Source: Bacteroidota bacterium (GTDB taxonomy: Bacteria > Bacteroidota > Bacteroidia > Bacteroidales > B39-G9). From it: a stretch of DNA of 5,520 nucleotides. The DNA lies in NCBI GenBank assembly GCA_003648455.1, contig QMPG01000233.1:1-5520 (forward strand), read 5' to 3'. The translations under genes and the position numbers were made by a program. This document shows positions 1-5,135 of the stretch, piece by piece. How positions within the stretch are numbered: position 1 is the first letter of the stretch; every line of letters begins with the position of its first letter. Under the pieces are notes generated by a model. The model searched no databases. It worked only from the letters and a program-made list of their open reading frames with translations, and had not been told where the DNA came from.

Positions 1-99
1 GCGATAAATACAGTATACAAACAAATACTCTTAACCCATAAATATTCAATTTATGGATTAGGAGTTCTGAAATTTATGCTTAATCCACCCGAATTTTAA
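1..99 (+). CDS. Possible C-terminal tail of an upstream gene (partial)
   Basis: Frame 1 is open from the window edge to a TAA at 97-99, giving 32 residues that end in LKFMLNPPEF. It lies on the same strand as mobA and stops 113 bp before it, so it could be the end of the preceding gene. I do not recognise the family. Against coding, the frame is short and contains a perfect 8-bp inverted repeat (36-43 with 49-56), which would be equally at home in an intergenic hairpin. The mobA neighbourhood would make a cofactor or formate-related gene reasonable, but nothing in the residues shows this. Confidence 0.4.
   Translation, partial: AINTVYKQILLTHKYSIYGLGVLKFMLNPPEF
36..56. repeat. Perfect 8-bp inverted repeat, possible hairpin
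   Basis: CCATAAAT at 36-43 is the exact reverse complement of ATTTATGG at 49-56, with a 5-nt loop ATTCA. No T-run follows, so it is not a standard intrinsic terminator. It lies inside the open frame at the left edge, and either may be incidental. Confidence 0.35.
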
Positions 100-162
100 A
101 GTGAGCCGTTTTATTATTAAATTAAATTAACTTGAATCTGATAAAATAAAAGCCAATAGTTT

Positions 163-170
163 TATATTTG
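163..170 (+). promoter_or_regulatory. Bacteroidota-type -7 promoter box for the mobA-fdhD-MOSC operon
   Basis: TATATTTG matches the Bacteroidota sigma-ABfr -7 consensus TAnnTTTG exactly. No good -33 TTTG lies at the usual 19-21 nt: the nearest candidate is TCTG at 137-140 (22-nt spacer), and a TTG at 132-134 is too far. Transcription would start near 176-178, leaving a leader of about 36 nt before mobA. The -7 box is seen in the sequence; its function is inferred. Confidence 0.5.
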
Positions 171-173
171 TAG

Positions 174-195
174 AATATTTTTTTAAAAAAATATT
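174..195. repeat. Perfect 22-bp AT-only palindrome in the mobA leader
   Basis: AATATTTTTTT at 174-184 is followed directly by its exact reverse complement at 185-195. It begins 4 bp after the -7 box, so it covers the likely transcription start and early leader. It could be an operator or an early RNA hairpin. In DNA this AT-rich, an A/T palindrome also arises easily by chance or slippage. Confidence 0.4.
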
Positions 196-212
196 GAATT
201 AATTTATGAAAG

Positions 213-812
213 ATGAAAAATATTGGATGCTCAATATTAGCCGGAGGTAAAAATTCAAGAATCGGTGGAAGAAATAAAGCATTAATAGAGATTGATAGTT
301 GTACTATATTAAAAAATAACACAGAAGTATTGCGATCAATTTTCGACGAAATAATTTTAGTAACCAATTCTCCTGAACAATATTCATGTGTGAAAAATGA
401 TTATACAATTATTTCTGATAAAATTAAAGGAATTGGCCCTCTTGGCGGTATATATTCAGCTTTATTAAAAACAAAAAAAGATTCAATATTTTTTGTGCCA
501 TGTGACATGCCTTTTTTAAATACGGTAGTTATTAATAAAGTAATTGAAGAATACAAAAACAGCAATTATGATGCTGTAGTGCCACGCATTAAAGATAATA
601 TTGAACCTTTGCATGCAATTTACAAGAAAAGTATTTATGAAAAATTATATACTCATATAACAGAAGGTAGCAATTATTCAATTCGAAATTTTTATAAAAA
701 AATAAAAGTTCATTATTTAGACCTGGAAGATAATTTGTTTAATAATAAAGTTTTTACAAATATCAATACTCATGCTGATTTAAAAACAGCTATTGATTTA
801 AATAATTCATAA
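213..812 (+). CDS. mobA: Molybdenum cofactor guanylyltransferase MobA
   Basis: This cytoplasmic nucleotidyltransferase attaches GMP from GTP to molybdopterin, giving the guanine dinucleotide cofactor used by formate dehydrogenases and other DMSO-reductase-family enzymes. The 199-residue protein has the normal family length and the Rossmann-like layout. The nucleotide-binding signature LAGGKNSRIGGRNKA is at residues 9-23, GIGPLGGIYSAL at 73-84, and the metal-binding VPCDMPF at 95-101 with Asp98. The family motif EPLHAIY is at 131-137, and the C-terminal F-T-N-I-N-T motif at 181-186. ATG 213 was chosen because the signature begins six residues later; the ATG at 206 is in another frame. No Shine-Dalgarno sequence is seen. 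The stop lies 12 nt before fdhD, so the two are probably co-transcribed. MocA or a related nucleotidyltransferase is possible, but the fdhD partner favours MobA. Confidence 0.9.
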   Translation: MKNIGCSILAGGKNSRIGGRNKALIEIDSCTILKNNTEVLRSIFDEIILVTNSPEQYSCVKNDYTIISDKIKGIGPLGGIYSALLKTKKDSIFFVPCDMPFLNTVVINKVIEEYKNSNYDAVVPRIKDNIEPLHAIYKKSIYEKLYTHITEGSNYSIRNFYKKIKVHYLDLEDNLFNNKVFTNINTHADLKTAIDLNNS

Positions 813-824
813 AAATAATTTGAA

Positions 825-1595
825 ATGGAACAATTTCAAATAGTTAAAATAAAAGGCTCTGATAAAGAGGTTGTTAATGATGTTGTTACAGAAGAAATAT
901 CATTAAAAGTTGAAGTTAATAAGCATGAGATTGCGACTCTTTTATGCTCAAAAGGAAATTTTAATGAGTTGTCAATTGGTTATTTGTATAGTTCTGAAAT
1001 AATTAAAAGTATTGATGATGTTAAAACAAATAATATTTTTAGTTTAACTTCAAACGATTTTGTTGCTAGTGTTGAAACAAAAGAAAAAATTCAATTTCAT
1101 AAATTAGGCAATAAAAAAGTTAAAGCCGTTGGATGTGGCGATGCATATTCTTTTGTGAAAGAAAATTATAAAAATTCAAACTTTGAAAATACCATAAAAG
1201 TTAAGACAACTGAAATTGCCGATATGATGAGAGCCTTTCAGTCAGAATCTGAAACTTTTCAAAAAACAGGTGGCGTTCATAGTGCTGCAATTGTTGAAAA
1301 TAATAAGATACTTGTTTTTTATGAAGATATAGGTAGACATAACGCTATTGATAAAACTATTGGCAGTTTATTAATAAATAAAACATCGTTTGGGAATAAA
1401 ATTGTTTTAACTAGTGGGAGAGTCTCATCAGAAATTTTGCATAAAGTAATTATGTGCAATATACCAATATTGATTTCTAGAAGCGCACCAACCAATAAGG
1501 CTGTAAAAATTTGCAGAAATTTAAATATTACCTTAATAGGGTTTGTGAGAGGAGATAAAATGAATATTTATAGCGGGGAACAACGAATTATTTAA
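825..1595 (+). CDS. fdhD: Formate dehydrogenase accessory sulfurtransferase FdhD
   Basis: FdhD passes sulfur from a cysteine desulfurase (IscS in E. coli) to the molybdenum or tungsten cofactor of formate dehydrogenase, which is needed for activity. The 256-residue protein is collinear with the family. The N-terminal part carries NELSIGYLYSSEII (48-60). The active-site loop AVGCGDAYSF (101-110) has Cys104, followed by the hallmarks TGGVHSAA (148-155), EDIGRHNAIDK (167-177), SGRVSSEI (197-204), RSAPT (219-223) and IGFVRG (238-243). E. coli FdhD has a CxxC pair. Here only one cysteine of the pair is present, as I recall from other anaerobe FdhD proteins with a GCG loop. The gene follows mobA by 12 nt and its TAA is one base from the next ATG, so it is the middle gene of an operon. 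It predicts a formate dehydrogenase elsewhere in the genome. Confidence 0.93.
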   Translation: MEQFQIVKIKGSDKEVVNDVVTEEISLKVEVNKHEIATLLCSKGNFNELSIGYLYSSEIIKSIDDVKTNNIFSLTSNDFVASVETKEKIQFHKLGNKKVKAVGCGDAYSFVKENYKNSNFENTIKVKTTEIADMMRAFQSESETFQKTGGVHSAAIVENNKILVFYEDIGRHNAIDKTIGSLLINKTSFGNKIVLTSGRVSSEILHKVIMCNIPILISRSAPTNKAVKICRNLNITLIGFVRGDKMNIYSGEQRII

Positions 1596-1596
1596 T

Positions 1597-2064
1597 ATGA
1601 ATGAATTTAATTCAATTTCTGGTAAATCGGGAGCTGTATATTGTATAAATTGTTGTGAAAATAGCTTGCAAGAAAGCAATGTTAAATTAACAAGCCCAAA
1701 CAATACAAATTCTGCAATTTTTTTTAAAAGTAAAGATAAAACAATTACCTTATTGTCAATTGAAAATATAACTCATCAGAAAGATTGCACACGTTTAAAT
1801 AAAAAGAATCATAATTTTCAATCATGTGATTTTGGCGAGAATATTACCACAAAAGGTATTGATTTGTCAAAATTAAAAGTAGGAGATTTGGTAAAAGTTG
1901 GAAATCAAGTAAAGCTTGAAATATTTAAAATAGGAAAAAATTGTTATAAATATTGTTCATTATATAATGAAACATTGGGCTGTGTTATATCAAAAGAATT
2001 TATTTTTTGCAAAGTAATTAAAGAAGGGCGTATAAATATTGGAGATAAAATTTATGCTTTATAA
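1597..2064 (+). CDS. Divergent, cysteine-rich MOSC-domain protein
   Basis: MOSC domains occur in molybdenum cofactor sulfurases and in small stand-alone proteins thought to handle sulfur or the cofactor; the role of the stand-alone type is unproven. The C-terminal half is clearly MOSC: DFGENITTKGIDL (78-90), LKVGDLVKVGN (93-103), the sulfur-carrying type IGKNCYKYC (112-120; Cys116 and Cys120), and IFCKVIKEGRINIGDKI (136-152). The N-terminal half departs from the family: the usual GDxHxG and HRQVSLL stretch is reduced to NSAIFFKSKDKTITLLSIE (38-56). Nine cysteines are present in 155 residues, including CINCC at 16-20. The start is one base after the fdhD stop, so translation is probably coupled. 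Operon position supports a part in cofactor sulfuration or delivery to formate dehydrogenase, but this is inference. Confidence 0.82.
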   Translation: MNEFNSISGKSGAVYCINCCENSLQESNVKLTSPNNTNSAIFFKSKDKTITLLSIENITHQKDCTRLNKKNHNFQSCDFGENITTKGIDLSKLKVGDLVKVGNQVKLEIFKIGKNCYKYCSLYNETLGCVISKEFIFCKVIKEGRINIGDKIYAL

Positions 2065-2080
2065 GAAAGATATTTTTCTT
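2063..2080 (+). terminator. Weak hairpin at the end of the mobA-fdhD-MOSC operon
   Basis: AAGAAA (2063-2068) pairs with TTTCTT (2075-2080) around a 6-nt loop, and it overlaps the MOSC stop codon. A T-rich stretch lies in the loop and right arm, but none follows the stem, so this is a poor intrinsic terminator. A second small hairpin, AACATT (2106-2111) with AATGTT (2115-2120), lies downstream. Either could stabilise the transcript end. Confidence 0.25.
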
Positions 2081-2123
2081 GTAAACTCGCATGATAAAAA
2101 TACCAAACATTAAAAATGTTGAA

Positions 2124-2176
2124 ATTAGAAACTAGAAATTTCCAAAAAAAATATTGTTTAATTCCCAGTTTCTAAT
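2124..2176. repeat. 10-bp perfect inverted repeat in a convergent intergenic region
   Basis: ATTAGAAACT (2124-2133) is the exact reverse complement of AGTTTCTAAT (2167-2176). The 33-bp spacer contains the palindrome GAAATTTC (2135-2142) and an A-run at 2144-2151. It lies between the ends of the convergent MOSC and response-regulator genes, where a two-way terminator or a dispersed palindromic extragenic repeat would be expected. The long spacer makes a simple terminator hairpin unlikely. No coding sequence is seen in 2065-2209. Confidence 0.5.
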
Positions 2177-2209
2177 CACTATTAGTTAAAAATAAGTAAT
2201 TAAAATCAC

Positions 2210-2605
2210 CTATTTTGGTAATAATTTGTTAATTTCAGCAATTAATTGTTCAGAATCAACTGGTTTTTCAAGGAATGCATCAACAGGCATCCACTCAGAA
2301 TCTCCGGCAGCATCTTTAAAATTTATTCCTGTAGCACTATCAACACTTGTTAACAAGATGATTGGTAAGGTTACAAATTCAGGATCTTGCCTTAATTCTC
2401 TTGCCATTTCAAAACCTTCTTGTTCTGTAGTCATCATAACATCCAAAACTGCAAGTTGAGGCTTTTCTCTTCTTGCCACCTTCATTCCTTCAACCTTATT
2501 AGAAGCAGTTACTACTTCGTAATTTTGGTTTTCCAAAATCATTTTAGTTACCGTAATAAAATCTATGTCATCATCTACAACTAAAACTTTAATTTTTTCT
2601 TCCAT
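2210..2605 (-). CDS. Stand-alone receiver-domain response regulator
   Basis: This is a CheY-like receiver with no output domain, so it probably acts through protein-protein contact or as a phosphorelay step after phosphorylation by a histidine kinase outside the window. The acidic cluster VVDDDIDF (9-16) supplies the metal-binding aspartates. The phosphoacceptor is Asp55 in LAVLDVMM (51-58), the switch Thr is Thr86 in ILLTSVD, and the conserved lysine is Lys114 in FLEKPVD. Between beta-4 and beta-5 there is a longer loop than in CheY, around ATGINFKDAAGDSEWMPVDA (91-110). From memory, this is typical of receivers found near hydrogenase and redox loci in anaerobes. The gene is convergent with the MOSC gene and divergent from the porin. 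No DNA-binding or enzymatic domain follows: the protein ends after 131 residues in KLLPK. No Shine-Dalgarno sequence or convincing promoter was found upstream. Confidence 0.9.
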   Translation of the reverse strand: MEEKIKVLVVDDDIDFITVTKMILENQNYEVVTASNKVEGMKVARREKPQLAVLDVMMTTEQEGFEMARELRQDPEFVTLPIILLTSVDSATGINFKDAAGDSEWMPVDAFLEKPVDSEQLIAEINKLLPK

Positions 2606-2815
2606 AATGCTTATTATCTATTAAATTAAAAAAGGATAAATTATTTACTACTAAGATACAAAAACTTATCTATAAAAATATTACATATAAATGTATAAAA
2701 CAATGATTTTTGTTAGTAAAATTTATGTTGTAAAATATTAAAATTTGTAAAATTCCTGTCAAAACTCATGTTTTCATCCAGTTTCAATATATATTTTTAT
2801 GTTTTAAAAAATATA

Positions 2816-2869
2816 ACCTCCGTATCTATTTTTATTTTTACAGAGGTGAGGTGATGAAGGAGGTGCACC
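2816..2869 (+). promoter_or_regulatory. Structured, SD-rich leader of the porin gene
   Basis: In otherwise AT-only DNA this leader has three AGGTG repeats (2844-2848, 2849-2853, 2861-2865), a perfect SD core AAGGAGGTG (2857-2865) and the 8-bp palindrome GGTGCACC (2862-2869). ACCTCCGTA (2816-2824) can pair with TACAGAGGT (2839-2847) with one mismatch. Alternatively, its first six bases ACCTCC can pair with GGAGGT (2859-2864). The two pairings exclude each other, as in a translational switch. The SD core ends 24 nt before the porin ATG, too far for direct initiation. Function is inferred only. Confidence 0.4.
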
Positions 2870-2886
2870 GAGCCTTTATAATTTAA
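2854..2886 (+). CDS. Possible 10-codon leader peptide upstream of the porin
   Basis: ATG at 2854 opens a frame encoding MKEVHRAFII and ends with TAA at 2884-2886, two bases before the porin ATG at 2889. GAGG and GAGGTG motifs lie 4-10 nt before this ATG, a better SD arrangement than that of the porin itself. It could couple translation into the porin or act as a short leader ORF. Ten codons carry no statistical weight, so this is a candidate only. Confidence 0.2.
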   Translation: MKEVHRAFII

Positions 2887-2888
2887 AA

Positions 2889-4019
2889 ATGTCACTAATG
2901 AAAAAGTTAATAATTATTTTGTTGGCAATTATGCCGGTTATTGCATTCTCACAAGAGAAAGCTGCACAACCGGAGAAAAAACAAAAAATTCAAGTTAAAC
3001 CTTATGGTTTTGTAAAAGGAGACATGACTTATGCATCACACGAAGTTTATTCATGGGGAAATCCGTTAAACAATTATTTGTCGGCACCACAATTTGCAGG
3101 TGCTTCAGATGATCCTGCACTTGGTTTTACAGCACAACACACTCGATTTGGATTAAAAATCAACAAAGATGGTGAATATAAAATTGGCGGTAAAATTGAA
3201 TTGGATTTTTATGGCGGTGCTTTTGATGCTAATGGCAAACCTCGTATTCGTCAAGCTTATGCAAGCATTGCAAAAAATAATCTTGAAATTAGAGTTGGAC
3301 AACAATGGGATATTTTTTCACCAATTAATGCTTCAACAAATAACACAAATGGTAATATGTGGTATGCAGGAAATCGTGGTTTCCGTCGTGCACAAATACA
3401 ATTCAGATATAAACTTCCTATGAATTCGCTTATCCAATTAGCTATTTGTGAGCCTACAAAAGAAGCTGCGGGATTAGGTGCCGATAACAAATCTGCAACA
3501 CCAATGATTCAAGGTCGATTATCAACAAAAATTGCAGATAAATACGGAATAGGTGCTTATTTTGCATATGCTAAGTTTAATCCAACACCGGCAGTTGATA
3601 ATACTGATTTTAGCGCAACCGGATTTGGTGCTGATTTTAATTTAAATTTTGCAAAATTATTTGCTTTTAAAGGTGAGGTTAATTACGGAACTAATTTAAA
3701 CAATGCTAATTTATTTAATATTGCAGGTAATGGTGCAAACGGTGTTGATAAAAATTCTCTTGGAGTTTGGTTTAATTCAACTTCAAAAATATCCGATCAT
3801 TTTATTTTAGTTGTTGGTGCCGGTATGGATAAAAATGATACAGACAATCTTGTTGCAGGTAATATTGAACAAAACACTGTTATTTACGGTAATTTTATTT
3901 TCCCTATTGAAAACGGATTTTCTTTTGCAGCTGAAATACAAAATATCTCAACTAAAATAAACGGTTTAGATGACAACTCTGCTTTAGTTTTTAACATTGC
4001 AGCTAAATTAACTTTCTAA
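2889..4019 (+). CDS. DcaP-like trimeric outer membrane porin
   Basis: This predicted beta-barrel protein of the outer membrane probably lets small anionic or organic solutes diffuse in; DcaP-type porins of other bacteria carry dicarboxylates and similar compounds. The N-terminus is a signal peptide: a basic MKK followed by a hydrophobic stretch to residue 20, with likely cleavage near AFS-Q (residues 19-22). A short Lys/Gln/Glu-rich linker follows, then a first strand VKPYGFVKGDMTYAS (36-50). Family-like segments include TRFGLKI, QAYASI, EIRVGQQWDIFSP and GNRGFRRAQIQF. The chain ends in AAKLTF, with the terminal Phe expected for BAM-dependent insertion. The 376-residue length suits a single barrel. 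ATG 2889 is given, but ATG 2898 begins MKKL directly and may be the true start. The gene stands alone and is closed by a strong terminator. Substrate is unknown. Confidence 0.82.
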   Translation: MSLMKKLIIILLAIMPVIAFSQEKAAQPEKKQKIQVKPYGFVKGDMTYASHEVYSWGNPLNNYLSAPQFAGASDDPALGFTAQHTRFGLKINKDGEYKIGGKIELDFYGGAFDANGKPRIRQAYASIAKNNLEIRVGQQWDIFSPINASTNNTNGNMWYAGNRGFRRAQIQFRYKLPMNSLIQLAICEPTKEAAGLGADNKSATPMIQGRLSTKIADKYGIGAYFAYAKFNPTPAVDNTDFSATGFGADFNLNFAKLFAFKGEVNYGTNLNNANLFNIAGNGANGVDKNSLGVWFNSTSKISDHFILVVGAGMDKNDTDNLVAGNIEQNTVIYGNFIFPIENGFSFAAEIQNISTKINGLDDNSALVFNIAAKLTF

Positions 4020-4038
4020 TAATATTTTTTCATTAAAA

Positions 4039-4075
4039 TAAAAAAGGATATGTAGATTTTACATATCCTTTTTTA
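4039..4075 (+). terminator. Strong rho-independent terminator of the porin gene
   Basis: A perfect 16-bp stem (4039-4054 with 4060-4075) surrounds the 5-nt loop GATTT. The left arm begins with an A-tract and the right arm ends in ATCCTTTTTT. It starts 20 bp after the porin stop. The flanking A and T tracts would let it work in both directions, isolating the porin from the downstream cassette. Confidence 0.93.
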
Positions 4076-4242
4076 TAAAAATCGCATCAAACTTTCGAGA
4101 ACATTCTCAAAATATTCTTTTTAAAACTGTCTTTTTATTATCTTAAAAAAATCTATAATATAAATGCAGAACCACTATATTTACGGTAAGAACATCTTAA
4201 CCTTATTTAGATTGATTATATATTAGTGTTATTTTTTTAACA

Positions 4243-4260
4243 TTGTTAATAAATTCACAA
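4243..4260. promoter_or_regulatory. Candidate Rex (NADH/NAD+ redox repressor) operator
   Basis: TTGTTAA-TAAA-TTCACAA matches the Rex consensus TTGTGAA-N4-TTCACAA with one mismatch, at the fifth base of the left arm. TTGTTAA is itself a half-site used in clostridial Rex sites. It ends 5 bp before the -33 box of a consensus promoter. Rex represses fermentation and hydrogenase genes when NADH is low relative to NAD+ and leaves DNA on binding NADH. The rex gene is not in the window, so the assignment rests on motif and position. The left arm also belongs to a perfect dyad, TTAACA-T-TGTTAA (4237-4249), which could instead be another factor's site. Confidence 0.65.
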
Positions 4261-4265
4261 TAAAA

Positions 4266-4297
4266 TTTGTTTTGACTATTTTAAAGAAATATCTTTG
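4266..4297 (+). promoter_or_regulatory. Consensus Bacteroidota promoter for the DRTGG operon
   Basis: The -33 element TTTG (4266-4269) and the -7 element TATCTTTG (4290-4297, exact TAnnTTTG) are separated by 20 nt, the canonical spacing. Transcription would start near 4303-4306, leaving a leader of about 37 nt before the ATG at 4342. This is the best promoter in the window. Confidence 0.8.
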
Positions 4298-4303
4298 TCA
4301 AAA
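4270..4303. repeat. 7-bp inverted repeat framing the -7 box
   Basis: TTTTGAC (4270-4276) is the exact reverse complement of GTCAAAA (4297-4303). Inside it, AAAGA (4283-4287) faces TCTTT (4292-4296). The dyad encloses the spacer and -7 box, so a bound regulator could block polymerase. The 20-bp gap is too long for a typical FNR/CRP site. It may be coincidental in AT-rich DNA. Confidence 0.35.
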
Positions 4304-4341
4304 ATAAAAAATACTTAAACCTTGTAACTTGAAAAACACAG

Positions 4342-4686
4342 ATGGAAATTAATGAAGTTGTAAATATTTTGAATGCAAACATAGTTTGTGGTGCAACTTA
4401 TTTAGATAAAGATGTTGAGTTTGGTTTTGCCTCAGATTTAATGAGCGATGTTTTAACACTTGATGCTGAAAATATATTATTAATAACAGGATTATCAAAT
4501 ATGCAAACTGTCAGAACTGTTGAAATGTCTGATATTTATATAGTTATCTTAGCAAGAGGGAAAAAAGCTAGTAAAGAAATGATAGAATTGGCAAACGAAA
4601 GTGGAATGATGATTATTGAGTGTGAGTATTCAATGTTTAAAACTGCCGGCTTATTATATGAAGCCGGACTAAAAGCTGTTTATTAA
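4342..4686 (+). CDS. DRTGG-domain protein, first copy
   Basis: This 114-residue soluble protein consists of a single DRTGG-type domain. DRTGG domains are small alpha/beta modules found in phosphotransacetylase-like proteins and CBS-domain pyrophosphatases, where they are thought to have regulatory or dimerisation roles. The segment LDKDVEFGFASDLMSDVL (21-38) aligns with the same region of the second copy downstream; the literal DRTGG residues have decayed to DKDVEFG. Beta-strand-like stretches ILLITG (45-50) and IYIVILARG (65-73), and the end segment MFKTAGLLYEAGL (98-110), complete the fold. The stop overlaps the next start in TAATG. It is the first gene of a promoter- and Rex-site-driven operon. 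Its ligand is unknown; nucleotide binding is a possibility, not shown here. Confidence 0.8.
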   Translation: MEINEVVNILNANIVCGATYLDKDVEFGFASDLMSDVLTLDAENILLITGLSNMQTVRTVEMSDIYIVILARGKKASKEMIELANESGMMIIECEYSMFKTAGLLYEAGLKAVY

Positions 4687-5135
4687 TGCTTGAAGAAACA
4701 ATTAGTTTGAGATATAAGATTGCCGGCGGTGACTTTTCTAACGCTGGATATGCATCAAGCCAGATAAAGAAGAGGCTTCAAAAACTAAATATTCATCAAA
4801 AATTAATAAAAAAAATAGTAATTGCATTATATGAAGCAGAAATAAACGTAGTAGCTCATGCATACAATGCAGTAATAATAGTTAATATTGATAACGACAA
4901 AATATGTGTTAATATAAAAGATAATGGTCCCGGAATTCCCGACATTAACCAAGCAATGGAAAAAGGTTATTCAACTGCTTCAAGCAAAATTCGGGAGATG
5001 GGTTTTGGCGCAGGAATGGGGCTTTCTAATATAAAAAAGAATTCAGATAAGCTAGAAATAAGAAGTAAAGTAAACGAAGGAACAGAAATAAATATTATTA
5101 ATTATAGAATTTATCCAAGAAATGAAAATAATTGA
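4686..5135 (+). CDS. GHKL ATP-binding protein of the anti-sigma/RsbW type
   Basis: This 149-residue stand-alone HATPase_c-like domain resembles the RsbW/SpoIIAB serine kinases used in partner-switching. The N box is EAEINVVAHA (50-59) with Glu50, Asn54 and His58. The G1 box is DNGPGIPD (79-86), the lid segment GYSTASSKIREMG (94-106), the G2 box GFGAGMGL (106-113), and the final motif NEGTEI (130-135). All ATP-binding boxes are intact. No His-phosphotransfer domain precedes it, so it is not a complete histidine kinase. It starts on the last base of the upstream stop (TAATG) and its end overlaps the second DRTGG gene by 14 nt, implying tight coupling and perhaps a complex. The target is unknown: no sigma factor or anti-sigma antagonist is visible. 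It could phosphorylate a neighbour or act as an ATP-dependent regulator of a hydrogenase. Confidence 0.85.
   Translation: MLEETISLRYKIAGGDFSNAGYASSQIKKRLQKLNIHQKLIKKIVIALYEAEINVVAHAYNAVIIVNIDNDKICVNIKDNGPGIPDINQAMEKGYSTASSKIREMGFGAGMGLSNIKKNSDKLEIRSKVNEGTEINIINYRIYPRNENN

Larger units (their letters stand above)
2606..2888. other. Divergent intergenic region between response regulator and porin
   Basis: This 283-bp spacer should hold two divergent promoters. I found only near-matches to TAnnTTTG on the plus strand (GATTTTTG at 2705-2712, AAAATTTG at 2740-2747) and GAGTTTTG on the minus strand (2760-2767), none with a well-spaced -33 TTTG. A short dyad, TACAT (2682-2686) with ATGTA (2691-2695), is present. 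The last 75 bp form the G-rich leader described separately. No tRNA or other known RNA was recognised. Confidence 0.5.
4076..4341 (+). other. Regulatory intergenic region of the DRTGG/ATPase cassette
   Basis: This non-coding 266-bp stretch precedes the DRTGG operon. Its last 100 bp hold the Rex-type operator and consensus promoter listed separately. Further upstream are two small dyads: GAGAA (4097-4101) with TTCTC (4104-4108), and an imperfect bulged hairpin at 4185-4202 built on TAAGA and TCTTA arms. I assign no function to either. No open frame of note is present. Confidence 0.7.

Noticed and set aside
122..367. Open frame of 81 codons on the minus strand
   Set aside because: It overlaps the start of mobA antisense, has a low-complexity Phe/Ile/Lys-rich sequence typical of AT-rich antisense frames, and has no recognisable domain.
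2226..2459. Open frame of 77 codons on the plus strand
   Set aside because: It is the antisense shadow of the response regulator, which has all its catalytic residues on the other strand.
2857..2865. AAGGAGGTG as the porin's own ribosome binding site
   Set aside because: It ends 24 nt before ATG 2889 and 33 nt before ATG 2898, too far for normal SD-directed initiation. It is kept only as part of the odd leader.
2606..2888. Promoters for the response regulator and porin
   Set aside because: Only one-mismatch matches to TAnnTTTG were found, without a -33 TTTG at a suitable distance, so none is annotated.
3169..3490. Two open frames (3169-3423 plus, 3257-3490 minus) inside the porin
   Set aside because: Both lie wholly within the porin gene, which has a signal peptide, beta-barrel pattern and terminal Phe. 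Neither shadow has a recognisable domain.
4270..4303. FNR/CRP-type operator
   Set aside because: The half-sites resemble TTGAC/GTCAA, but the 20-bp gap is far longer than the short spacer of an FNR or CRP site.
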